From the NCBI GenBank assembly GCA_043228905.1, contig JBHGNT010000004.1, forward strand, positions 11,718,001 to 11,782,000: DNA of 64,000 bases. Direction: 5' to 3'. This DNA is from Azolla caroliniana. Lineage: Eukaryota > Polypodiophyta. The notes under the pieces are model-generated. The model was not told the DNA's origin. It saw only the letters and a program-made list of their open reading frames with translations, and ran no database searches. Positions 10,428-21,431 of the stretch are shown here, piece after piece; position 1 is the stretch's first letter; every line of letters begins with the position of its first letter. A program made the position numbers and the translations under genes.

Positions 10428-11692
10428 ACGGCAAGCATGGACCTCGAGGTAGAGCAACTAGGCATCAAGACGGCATTCCTACATGGCAACCTCGAAGAAG
10501 AGATCTACATGCATCAACCAGAAGGATTTCAGAAGAAAGGGAAGGAGCACCTGGTGTGCCGGCTGAAGAAGAGCTTATACAGATTGAAGCAAGCTACCCG
10601 GCAATGGTACTGGAAGTTCAACTCCTTCATGACCGACAAGGGTACCACAAGACACAGGCCGATCACTGCGTGTTTGTGAAGAAATTTGACGAAGGAGATT
10701 TCCTGATACTCCTATATGTGGATGATATGTTGATCGTCGGACGAGACCAAGGCAAGATTCGGATGCTGAAGAAGGCTCTGAACCGGACCTTCTCAATGAA
10801 AGACTTGGGTCCGGGAAGACAGGTATTGGGAATACACATAATTCGGGACCGGTTGAAGAAACAGTCGTGGTTGTCACACGAGAAGTACATGACAAAGGTG
10901 CTTCAACGGTTCAACATGTCGGACGCAAAACAGGTCGGATCGACACTTCCGGCAAATAGCAAGCTATCCAGAAAACAAAGCCCGAGGACAAAGGTAGAGA
11001 AGTTGGATATGACGAAGATAACAAATGCCTCTGTCGTTGGAAGCTTAATGTACGCAATGGTGTTCACCCGGCCGGATATTGCGTATGTTGTTGGAGTAGT
11101 CAGCCGGTTCATGAGCAATCCCGAAAAAGAGCATTAGAACACGGTCAAGTGGATACTCCAATTTTTGAAAGGCACCTCGAGTATGTGCCTCCGGTTCGGC
11201 TCCGGTAAACCCCAACTTGACGGATTCATGGATTCGGATATGTCGGCTAATGCGGATACTAGACGGTCTACATCCGGATATGTCATGACTTATGCAGGGG
11301 GAGTAGTTTCATGGCAGTCAAGGCTACAGAAGACGGTTGCGTTGTCCATGACGGAGGTGGAGTACATGGCAGTTGTGGAAGCCGGCAAGGAGATAATCTA
11401 GATGAAGAACTGCATCGGAGAGCTAGGGATCCAACATGAGGAATACCGGCTCTACTACAACAGTCAAAGTGTCATCCACCTTGCGAGGAACGCAACCTAC
11501 CAATCCCAGATGAAACGTATCCAGCGGAGGTACGACTGGATCTGGGAGAGAGTAGAAGATCAAGAGTTTGTGCTGACAACGTTCCACACAAAGGAGAACG
11601 AGTCGGATATGTTGACCAAGGTGTTGACAACCGACAAGCTGGACGTGTGCCGAAAGTGGATCGGGTTGACGAGACATCCCATGCCGGAGTGA
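10428..11692 (+). pseudogene. Copia B reverse transcriptase/RNase H, second half
   Basis: The RT frame cut at 4689 resumes with MDLEVEQLGIKTAFLHGNLEEEI, then LLYVDDMLIVGRDQGK (YVDD at about 10714-10728) and MKDLGPGRQVLGIHI. RNase H follows (ALSMTEVEYMAVVEAGKE, 11340-11395; IHLARNATYQSQMKRIQRR). Stops occur at about 11135 and 11399 and there is a frame change near 10670. The polypurine tract AAGGGGGAGAT at 11692-11702 abuts the LTR. Confidence 0.9.
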
Positions 11693-11702
11693 AGGGGGAG
11701 AT

Positions 11703-12263
11703 TGTTGGGAAATCGGTCCCTCCGGATGGGATCCGATTATGAATGAAGAGGACCCGGTGAGAATCGGAAGAGATCCGGAAACCGGATCGGACGAACCTGG
11801 TGAGAACCGGAAAAGGAGACATATTTGTAAATATGTTTTGAGTAAGCCTATTGAGGCTATATTTGTAAATAGCCCTAAGTTCATATGAGTATAAATATGA
11901 CCTAGGGAAATCACAGTTGAGAGAGTTGCCATATTGTTGTATGTGTATATTGTTGTAGAGAGAGTGAGACAGTAGCTACGAGCACTTTCTGTTGTAACCG
12001 TCGGCCGGCGAAGATCACGAGCACGAGGTCATTGCCTCTATGTTTCCACTTTGTATTTCCTCTCATATAGTGATTGTTCGGAGTCCGTGAGCTCCCGTGG
12101 TTTTTCCCGATTAGGGTTTTCCACGTAAACATCATGTGCTTCTCTATCGTTATTTTGTGTACATGCATCCATCATACCTATTTCCCATTTCTGTGTTTGG
12201 TCCTTCATAGAGTGATTGTGACTCGGTTGTGGCCGAGCAATACTTCCACACTATTTCCTATCA
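11703..12263 (+). repeat. LTR shared by copia B (3') and copia C (5')
   Basis: 561 bp, TGTTGGGAAATC...TATCA. It is preceded by B's polypurine tract, as a 3' LTR should be, and followed by a mutated primer site and a second gag, as a 5' LTR should be. One LTR thus serves two internal regions in tandem. Confidence 0.9.
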
Positions 12264-12266
12264 ATT

Positions 12267-12278
12267 TGGTATTAGAGC
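12267..12278 (+). other. Mutated primer-binding site of copy C
   Basis: TGGTATTAGAGC has one C-to-T change relative to the site at 1868. Confidence 0.75.
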
Positions 12279-12292
12279 AAACAACACAGGAA

Positions 12293-13366
12293 ATGGAAGA
12301 GTTGTTCGGCGACATGTTCAAGCTCAACGGCTCCAACTACTCAGTGTGTAAGTCGAAGATGAGGGACATGTTGGTGGTTAAAGATCTTTGGTTGCTGGTA
12401 CAGTTCGGGGACAAGAAACCGGATAAGATCGATGTCGCGACATGGGAGGTGATGCACATGAAGACGACGACGTACATCCGGTGCTTCATCGACATGAGCG
12501 AGCCTGTACAACAACTTCAATGAAGAAAGTAAGGGTCATGAACTCTAGGAGAAGATCGGCATCATGTTCCAGAACAAAAATGTCGTTAATCGGGTTTCAG
12601 TATTCCAGAAGTTAGTGAGGCTCCGGTACCAAGATGGCTCCAGTATGGCGAAGCACATGAATGCCTTCCAGGGGCTAATACACCAAGCCACCTCGTTGGA
12701 AGTACCTCTCGCGGATGAGGTACTTGCATTGCTCTTGCTCGGTTCCCTCACGGATAGTTGGGAGACATTAGTTGTCACGTTGGGCAACGTCGCGCCGGAA
12801 GCAAAGTAGTTGTCCCTAGCAAGGGTAAAATCAAGCTTGCTAAATGAAGAAGCTTGCCGAAAGGACTGGGAGTCCAAAACTGATCTGAAGGCCTTGGTTA
12901 CGGAAGATGACCACAATTGGGGAAGAGGCTAATATCGAAGTCCCCAAAATCGAGACAAATTGGGGACGAGATCAAAGTCAAGGGGGAGGCCTACTTGCTT
13001 CTACTGTGGGAAGCCGAGGCACTTCCAGAAGAACTGTCAACATTTCCAGAAAGAGAAAGAAACCGACACTACCGAAGAAGAGTTTGGACTGAAACGGTTC
13101 GGACCAGAGAGGCCCAGATTGGAAAGGAACGTCGACGATTGTGACAAGTGAAGAAGAACTTATGCTCATTACCAAGGAGAATGAGTTAAACCTTGTCGGC
13201 GACGAGACAACGTGGGTTGTCGATTCCGGAGCGTCGTTCCACCTGACACCGGACCGGAGGTGCTTCTCATCCTACACAACCGGAGATCACGGTTGTGTCC
13301 GGATGGGGAATGAAGGCACATGCCGAATTTTCGGCATAGGAGATGTGTTGTTGATGACATCAACCG
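12293..13366 (+). pseudogene. Copia C gag and protease, truncated second internal copy
   Basis: The sequence parallels 1894-2966 closely, with only scattered substitutions. It carries the same 4-bp frameshift (about 12500-12505) and the same in-frame TAG (12807-12809), plus its own change at about 13110. Zinc knuckle CFYCGKPRHFQKNC is at about 12996-13037. The protease motif VVDSGASFHLTPD keeps the usual Ala that B has lost. The copy ends abruptly at about 13366 after 'gacatcaaccg', where minus-strand element D resumes. The rest of pol and the second 3' LTR are missing. Confidence 0.9.
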
Positions 13367-14500
13367 AGGAAGTAATGGAGCTCATTCATGTCTTTCATTT
13401 TGAATCTGCCTGATAGGAGCGTTTTGACCTTATTAGATCCTTTCTTCCGATGACTAGATCATCCACGTAAAGGATGATGACAATTGGGTTGTTCGACTTG
13501 TTTAGGATGTATAGGGAGTTGTCCGATTTCGACAATCGGAAGCCGATTTGGTGAAGATATTAGGTGATCTTCGAATGCCAAGCACGCAGTGCTTGCTTGA
13601 GACCATACAACAGCTTCTTGAGTTGGCAGACTGCTTTTGGGTGTTTGTTCAATTCGAAACCGGGTGATTGAATCATGATGAGCTCCTCTTCTAATTCGCC
13701 TTGTAGGAAGGCATTCTTTACGTCCATTAGGTGGAGGTGCCACCCTTTTGTAGTTGCGAGAGCAATGACTGTCCGAATAGTCGTCATTTTTACCACATGG
13801 GCAAAGGTCTTTGTGTAATCGACTCAATGTGTTTGGGCATATCCCTTCGCTATGAGTCTGGACTTGAAGCGATTTACTGCGTCGTCGACATTATATTTTA
13901 CTTTATATATCCACCTACAACCAATCGCTTTCTTATGTGGAGAATGGGGGACAAGATCCCATGTCTCGTTTTTGCATAGAGCCCACATTTCGTCATTCAT
14001 GGCTTTGATCCATCGTGGATCGTTGGCTGCCTCCGAAAATATTTCCAGTTCTCGGATTGTCGCCACCTTCATCATAAAGGCATAATGATATGCCATATAC
14101 TCATCATAGCCGAATCGACTAACCGGGTTTTTCTCTCAGGTGGAGTGACGGAGCTTCTCGTTGGTAGAGACTAAGGCTTTCTTTGCTCCATTCATCTGGA
14201 TGATTGGGATGTCAATCTTGGCCTTTGAACTCACTGTCAAGGGAGTGAGTTGACTCGTTGTCAATCTGATCTTCGTATTCCGGCATTTTGGCCTTCCCTT
14301 TGTCTAGCTTCGAACTCGGTCGAGATGTGCTTTAGTCACTTGGGGGCTCTTGTGGTTCACTCAGTCTTGTCGTAATCTGACTTTCTTCGAACATGTGCCT
14401 CATTCGATCTTCGTGTTCAACCAATTCTGGGTCGACTAGGGTTGGAGTCGGAGTTGTTTCTAGCTCGTACTAGGATGCCGACTCATCGAAGACGACATCT
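13367..14500 (-). pseudogene. Copia D reverse transcriptase, upstream half
   Basis: On the minus strand: WIKAMNDEMWALCKNETWDL, IGCRWIYKVKYN, then HLHLMDVKNAFLQGELEEE (about 13685-13745) and LYVDDLVI near 13450. The reading runs into MKDMNELHYF at 13367, where it is cut by copy C. It continues in the 476-1321 segment. Stops and one frame change at about 13800-13824 break it. Confidence 0.87.
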
Positions 14501-15500
14501 CGACTCACCTGAACTTTTTGGGTGGATGGATTGTAACATTTATAGCCCTTTTGTTCGAGTGAGTACCCTACGAGGATACATTTCTCCGACTTTGGATCAA
14601 GCTTTTGTCGCTTCTCGTCGGGAATATGTATGTAGGTGATCAAGCCAAATATTCAGATATGTGATAGATCCAATTTCTTTCTAAAGAACTTATCGTGAGG
14701 GATTACATTGTGTATCTAGAGGTTGTACATATGTTCATGAGATAGACGGTTGTGTTAGCCACTTCTACCCAATATGATTTCGGTAGGTTTTTCTCGTTCA
14801 TCATGGCCCTTGCCACCTCTACTATGTGTTGATTCTTTCGTTTGGCTACTCCGTTTTGCTGAGGTGTGTGTTGGCACAAGAATTCTCATCGAATTCCTTC
14901 CTTTTAGAGATACAATGTAAATTCATCTGAGAAATTGCCCCCATTTGATCGAAGGCATCAGACATGTCGACTTGTGGCTATTTTGATTTCGTTTTTAAAC
15001 CTTTGGAAGTGTCTGAACACTTCACTCTTCTGTCGCATAGGGTAGATCTAACATGCCTTTAGAAGTCATCAATGAGCATGACATAATATCAACAACCATC
15101 GAATGTTGCCGTCTAAGGTCCCCACACATTTGAATGTACTACATCTAGGATTCCTTTGCTCACATTCCTCTCTTTCGGGAATGGTTGTTGGTGTTGTTTG
15201 CCGAATTGGCAGGCTTCACATACACCAACCATCTCCTTTTTAGTAAATGTCGGGAGTCTGATTACGACTCCTTTCGATTGCATTCCTTTAAGCTTTTGGA
15301 GATTGATGTGGCCAATTCTCTTGTGCCCAGTTTCAAGTCGGTGTCGACTTTGAGGCCTTATCGGTCTTCTTTCTCAATAAAGCATCCGTCATTATTGAAT
15401 CATACTTACATGCCTTGTTCGACAATCTGGCCAATTGAGACCAGGTTTTTCGTGATGGTTGGGACATGCAAGATGTTCTTGAGGTAGGTTTGTTTGTCGT
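14501..15500 (-). pseudogene. Copia D integrase
   Basis: The minus strand gives degraded integrase: a D-D-F near the expected second beta strand (about 15085), LRSNGGNFSDEF (about 14925-14965) for the second catalytic Asp region, and remnants of the C-terminal region (KCYNPSTQKVQ near 14500-14540). Many stops are present. No open frame longer than about 80 codons survives, so the assignment rests on motif order between gag and RT. Confidence 0.7.
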
Positions 15501-16586
15501 CATTCCCGAATGAGACATTTCCGATATGCCGAATCGAGGGAGTTGTGTCATCCCTGGTTTTGACAAAGCCGGGTTGATTGGGCTTTCTCAACTCTCGGAA
15601 CCAATCTTCATGAGACATCATATGATTGGATGCTCCCGAGTCTACAAACCATACATCTTCTAAGGATGAGGTACTAGTTGGATCCTGTGCCAACATCGAA
15701 TGAGCTTTGTGCCTCATTACGAACATTCTGCCATGGTCGCCATAATCAGAATTCGTGGCGTAATTTGTGAGTTGTTGGCTGGTCGAAGTTGACTCTCGCT
15801 TCTTCTTTCAACACTCCTCTTCATAGTGGCCGAGTTTTCCACTGTGATGGCTCGGTTCGGCGATATGGCTCCCCCTTCTGCCGAACTCCCTAGGATTGTT
15901 CTTATCATCTTGCCATTGGTGGGAGTTGAGTTCTCGGGTCGGTTGACCCTAACGCCCTCAGCCGAATCCTCTTCTATCATCCGATTGGGAGTAGAACATC
16001 TGACCATCTAGTGTGTTGCTCGTTTGTTGAGCATGATTTTCCTCCACCAGGAGTATAGATTGAAGGTCAAAAAAGTAAGGAGGGTTCTCCCTTGTGAAAA
16101 TGGCCAATCTGATCGTGTCAAATCGAGGTGCCAAGCCGCTGAGGCATATTTGCACCATTTCGCCATCATCAATGATGACATTTATTGACATGAGGGCATC
16201 ACACAACTCCTTCATCTTCATGGTATAGCTGGTGATTGACATGTCCCTTTGTTGCATGTTATTGAACTCTTGTTGGAGTTGGAGTTTTCGTGTAGCCGTC
16301 TTGCCCATAAAAATCTTCTTGAGATTGCCCCAAGCTTCTTTCGGCATTTTCGCCTCTTGAATATAGCTGAGCATGTGATCATGGACGCATGAGGCAAGAC
16401 AATACAACACAAGGCTTGTGGCCTGCTCCCAGGTTGGGTAGTCGACGTGTGTTGGGTTGTGTTTCGTGAGATCCCTCTATATAGCTCCAATAACCTTGTC
16501 CGACAAGGTATTGATGCATCTTGTACTTGTTGATCGTCGGTGTGCAACGCAAATCAGTTGAATAATCTCGATTAGAAAACCACACA
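15501..16586 (-). pseudogene. Copia D gag and protease
   Basis: Gag core on the minus strand: MPKEAWGNLKKIFMGK, LQLQQEFNNMQQRDMSITSY and MVQICLSGLAPRFDTIRLAI (15958-16410), ending in FFDLQSILLVEENHAQQ. Protease follows at 15600-15680 (VWFVDSGASNHMMSHEDWF). The N-terminal part of gag is in another frame (16379-16585). The copia F gag at 54501-56760 belongs to the same lineage. Confidence 0.85.
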
Positions 16587-16597
16587 CTCTGATACCA
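16587..16597 (-). other. Primer-binding site of copia D
   Basis: TGGTATCAGAG on the minus strand, directly abutting the LTR end CTTTACA. Confidence 0.85.
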
Positions 16598-16885
16598 TGT
16601 AAAGAGAGAGAGACGTAGTTGGTGTTGTGCAACAGAAGCAAACTCTTTGTGTGTGCGAGTGCATATAAAGCAAAATAGAGAGAGGGACAGAGAAAGCTCA
16701 GAACAAGAAGCTATATTAGAAAAATATGATTACATCCAATAGTAACTAAGTTACAAGGAGTTGGTTTAAATACCAACTAGTCTAGGGCAAGTGCCCTTTC
16801 TACTAATTACAAAACTAGCCTAGTATGATGTCCACTGGCTAGTGTGAACACTATCTCTATGAGAAGTTGAGTTTGATTCTCAACA
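16598..16885 (-). repeat. 5' LTR of copia D
   Basis: 288 bp on the minus strand from TGTTGAGAATC to CTTTACA, with a CT/GA-rich end. A matching 3' LTR is not visible at the far end (left of 476). Confidence 0.82.
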
Positions 16886-17325
16886 AACTGGATGAAGTGG
16901 ACGGGAGGAACCTCAAGTTGAGCTTGAGGGGGAGTGTTGAGTGACAAGCTCGACATGAGCCGAATCGACTGAAGAGAGTCAGTTGACGAAGCTGAAAGCT
17001 GGACCAGTTGAAGAAGCCATTATGGGCCTACTTTCCTATTTTAGTAATAGGATATTATAGGCAAGTTAGTGCCAGAGCTCATAAGTGAGCATTAAAGTAC
17101 TAGTCAATACTTGTGCCAGCCCATTGTTAGGGGTTTGTATAAAAAGTGCTCTATGAGCACATTGTATGTACTAAGAGTTTTGTAATAGAATTTTTTGGTC
17201 ATTGTTTGCTAACTCAGTCTCCCTCTCCCTCACTGTGTATTTGTCCCCTACACTCATTTTCTATGTTTTACCTAACTATCTGTTGTTTGCCGATTGAGCC
17301 GACTGCTTGTTTAAGCTTCCACACA
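16886..17325 (+). repeat. 3' end and LTR of another plus-strand copia
   Basis: Residual pol tail (NLKLSLRGS) and polypurine tract GAGGGGGAG at 16926-16934 are followed by an LTR, TGTTGAGTGACAAGCTC...TTCCACACA (16935-17325). It contains a TATA box (TGTATAAAAAGTGC, about 17137-17150). The LTR is homologous to 53997-54417. The remainder of this element is absent, probably displaced by D. Confidence 0.75.
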
Positions 17326-17369
17326 TAAACTTTTACAAAAATGAAGATATATTTCGAATGAGACATGTT

Positions 17370-17480
17370 TTTTTTGTACACTGGTTGATGAAGATGGCAT
17401 ACATAGGTTCATTACATGCCCGATTGCTAAAGCCATTTGGGTGGTTATATCACAAATTTGGGCATCAATGACATGATGTT
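17370..17480 (+). pseudogene. Possible LINE zinc-binding domain remnant
   Basis: A short stretch reads DEDGIHRFITCPIAKAIW, resembling the reverse-transcriptase zinc-binding segment at the C-terminus of plant LINEs. Only one motif is visible. Confidence 0.3.
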
Positions 17481-17500
17481 TTTTGTTACCTTTTGAGTGG

Positions 17501-17692
17501 GTTTTCATAGATGGTGCTAAAGCTCTACCCACACCATCATATCATGTGGTGTTTGATTACCTTAGGTATTGGGGGAATGTGGTTTAACTAGACCATGTTT
17601 TCATAGATGGTGCCAAAGCTCTAGCAACACCATCATATCATGCGGTGTTTGATTACCTTAGCTATTGGGGGAATGTGGTTTAACTAGACCAT
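17501..17692 (+). repeat. Two-copy tandem repeat, 96 bp
   Basis: Units at 17501-17596 and 17597-17692 begin 'gttttcatagatggtgc' and differ at a handful of positions. No coding content is seen. Confidence 0.85.
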
Positions 17693-17899
17693 GAGAAATG
17701 GGTTCTTGTTTGATGGACTTCGTGGGGTACCACAACAAACTCTGTAGGATGAAAGGGAGATTGATTTGACAATTTGCAACTATGTTGTATGGAAATATAT
17801 ATATACATATGTATGTATTTATGAAAAAAAAGAAAAGAATGGGGGGAGGAGAGACCAAACCAACTGAATAGAGGGGAGGGGGGGATTCGGCGTAATATT

Positions 17900-18130
17900 A
17901 ATAATAAATTATATATCATTTTCTGGGGTAATTCCTTTGAGACAGAGACAGACACAGAGACAGAGACAGAGGCAGAGGCAGAGGCAGAGGGCAGAGGCGA
18001 GAGGAAGAAGAGAGAGGTTTAGGGTTTGTACGCAGTGTTTCTGAAAGGCGGACAAACTTCTGTTGCGACGAAGTGACGTCTTTAGGTCAGCGTTAGGGCG
18101 TCCTGTTTCTTACTGAAGTTAAAAGGTACT

Positions 18131-18169
<39 letters not shown>

Positions 18170-18540
18170 CTTCTCCATTTTGAAGGAAACGTTTCTCTTT
18201 CTTTCATTCATCTTGTCATGCCGTTCTGTTCTGTTCGTCTTCTTCAGAGGATTCTAAACACTCTCAAGAATTCCTTTCGTGCCGAACCTTCTTTCAGAAA
18301 TTTGCAGAAAATAACTTTTTCTTCTTCCTGTAATGTGTCTTTTTTTGCTCTCAAGAGAGTCTTAGTTTTGGCTTCTCATCCAACAATTTGTCTCGGATCC
18401 TCAAGATATCGGTTTTTCTAGATCCTGAAGATATTATTGAAGAATCTCAACATATTAGTTCTTCATTCTTTGGGCGAGGATGAGAATACAAGAAAGTGGA
18501 AGGAAGCACAGACATTCAGACTCCCTGGTTAGCTCAGTTG
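17900..18540 (+). promoter_or_regulatory. Candidate promoter and 5' leader (telo-box, GA and CT microsatellites)
   Basis: An AT-rich patch with a TATA-like ATTATATATC (17908-17918) precedes a GACAGA/GGCAGA microsatellite (about 17938-18000), a telo-box TTTAGGGTTTG (about 18017-18027) and a (TC)n run (about 18133-18166). Plant 5' UTRs often have this composition. No coding sequence follows nearby: the 67-codon frame at 18218-18421 has no recognisable content. The next gene on this strand starts at 28238. I infer, without proof, that this is the first non-coding exon of that gene. Confidence 0.4.
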
Positions 18541-19964
18541 TAAACTCTCTCTTTTTTTCTTGTGGATGTGGCATTCTCATTTCTTTGTTTCAGTTTTGGG
18601 AATTTGATTAACCTTACACAGATTGTCACTTCAACTTATTGCTAGCAGTGACTAATTTTCTTTGATTTCCCTATCTTCTAAGGTAGAGTTCACAAGGAAA
18701 CCTAAATTAGGTTTGCCAAAGTTTATATTTCAACATATGTGTCAAATGTTTGTTCGTGTGGCCTGGAAAAATATGTTACTAAATAGTAAGGCATCAAATA
18801 TATGATTAAAATCCCAATCTTGGTATATATACATCACAAAAATATCAATTGTGGTAATTTATATGGAACATTTTCACCAACATTTACACCTTGGAAACTC
18901 CTAGCATCTGAGTGGAAGTTTCAAGCAAGGAAACCAAAAAGATGATGATATATGTCATTTCCCTAGAAAATCCTAACATGAGACATCTTCACATGGACAT
19001 CCAGATGGTTGAGCAGCTATTGAAATCTATGCCATCAGTATCCCACAACTATGTGACCATCTTGTACATCCATGTGAACATCTTCTACATTTACTGGCAA
19101 TTTTTTGGCAATACAACATGCATGTGAACATGTATCATGGATGAAATTGATATGGAACAATTATGGCTTTGAAAATTTGTTGCCACACCAAGAATTGCCT
19201 GCCTTGACATATGCACTTGAGCTAGTAACTGATTCAGGAGCGGGAATTTTACAACTAAGAATGAAGAAATCTTTAATTACATTATGTTCTTTACCAACAT
19301 ATTTCCCTTCTGCTACGTATATTGTTTTTCCTTTTTATCCAAGATTTCACATTCCAAATTTTGATATTTCTTTCCACAGAAGATGCATTATATCCAAAAT
19401 TCCTTTCAACTGTAACCAGACAACCACATTTAGAATCAGGATTTAGAGATCTCAGAGGATGCATAACATCCAAACTTCCATTTCAACTCTAATCAGACAA
19501 CCGCCTTTAGAGTCAGGATTTATGCTTTAGTCAAGAATGTAGAGATCTTGAATTTTAATATCCTTTCCATTCCTCGCCCTTGTTGCAAACTACCACATTT
19601 CCCCTTTCTACAAATGCAAGATGTTTTACATCCAAATAGTTTCACCTAGAAACAGGCAACAAAGTATTTAATTATTCTTCATCATAGCAGAATATCTTTT
19701 TATTTTGCACGCTTTAGGAAATTGATCTCTGCTAATTGCTGCTGTAGTAACCAAACGAAAATGGAATTGGATCTGAAAATCGTGAATCATAACATATTTA
19801 TAGAACCTTGTGAAAGGTATTTCATTGAAAGTCAACATATTCGTGACACGTTAAATGGACTGTTTTGCATTTTCCATCTTTTCTGATCCTTACTGTTGGT
19901 GGTGTTCTTGCAAGTGCAAGCTTGCCTTTAACTCTGTCACAGAAGGGTGTTATTCGAAAGCTGA

Positions 19965-20335
19965 GTTTAATCCCAATAATATTCAGCATCATGTCCTTTT
20001 TCACCTCACAATCTCAGCAAACCGCTCATTAGCAACTGTTATCATGCCTTGTTAGTGTTTATGCATCAAACCACAATGGGACTGGAACTCACAATATTCA
20101 GCATCATGGCTTTTGCACCTCACTATCTCTGCTAAATGCTCGTTAGCAACTTTTATCATGTCTTGTAAGTGTTGATGCATCAAACCACAATGGGACTGGA
20201 ACTCACACTATTCAGCATCATGTCTTTTTCATCTCACCATCTCTGCTAAATCCATGTTAGCAACTTTTATTTTATCATGTCTTGTAAGTGTTGATGCATC
20301 AAACCACAAAGGGACTGGAACTCGCAACATATTGT
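19965..20335 (+). repeat. Tandem repeat, about 115 bp, three copies
   Basis: The anchor attcagcatcatg occurs at 19980, 20096 and 20210, and the units also share 'gcatcaaaccacaa' and 'gggactggaactc'. The last copy is incomplete. Confidence 0.85.
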
Positions 20336-21300
20336 GGAAGATTTACCAGAACATGGCTACATCCTAAAGGGTGTTATCTCCACATGCAGCCCCACAAAAC
20401 CATCATATTCATTACTTGTGTGCAGGAGTTGTCTCTTTTTCTTTTCGGGTGAGATCCTCTCTTGTATCGGTTTTTTGGTATTCTTCATTATGGCAAAGTC
20501 TATCTGTTGCATCTCTGGACGTGGTAGAAACTCGTTTATCCCTTTAGCCTATACCTGTTCTTTGGTGTTGATGATTTGAATGGAGATGCTACATTATTTT
20601 CCTAGGCTATGGATGGGAAAGTTGATGATCTGGCACTTCTTGGGCTACCTACTCCAAGCGTGACTGTTACTCTTATATTTCTTCATTGTATGTTTTCATT
20701 TAGTTTTCACCTCTATTTTCAACTCTATAGGTTTGTCTTTTACTTCCTATATTTCCATGTCTGAATACTCATGTAAGTCCTCTTGAGCTTGAAGTAAGCT
20801 TAGAAGTTTGGGGATGGTTGGGGCTGAAGTAGTACCCAGAGGATCAGGATTTTTCAAAGGGGGGAATGGTTATACTTGAGTAATTCAAAATCATCCACAA
20901 ATTCTAGGCATTCAGTTTTGAGATTGATTGGTCAATATCTGTATAAATCCTCCTTAAAGTTGAAGAAATAAAACCACAGAACATGAAGCTGATTAAAAGG
21001 AATGTGAATAAACCGTCTATGGGCCGACGATCCATCTAACCACTCAAATCCAGCTACCTAACACAGTTCTGGAGGTGAATGAGGGGGATGTTGTAAGTTG
21101 TGTTTTTCGTAAATATATTCTGGAGGCAATGAGGTTTATGCTGCAAGACTTTACTTTTGATGCTCAAAATTTAATGGTACTTATGTGATTAAGTGTCAAG
21201 TGATAGTCAACTTACATTAACGTGGCTCAATCTTCAGCTTTCATGGTACTGCAGCAAATAACGCCTTAGAGGTAGATTTGTGGAGGTGAATATATGAGTG

Positions 21301-21431
21301 AATCCAAAGATAAGATGATTCCTAACAGTGGATGGCATAACTGTACACCAAAACAAACCGAACAGTGGATGATAATCCAAAGATATGAGCGAATCCAAAG
21401 ATAAGATGATTCCTAACAGTGGATGGCATAA
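21301..21431 (+). repeat. Direct repeat of about 41 bp, 90-bp spacing
   Basis: The run gaatccaaagataagatgat and its continuation (cctaacagtggatggcataa) occur at about 21298-21340 and 21391-21431. Confidence 0.8.

Noticed and set aside
18218-18421. 67-codon frame in the leader-like region
   Set aside because: No recognisable content and no support beyond an ATG. Compatible with chance in CT-rich DNA.
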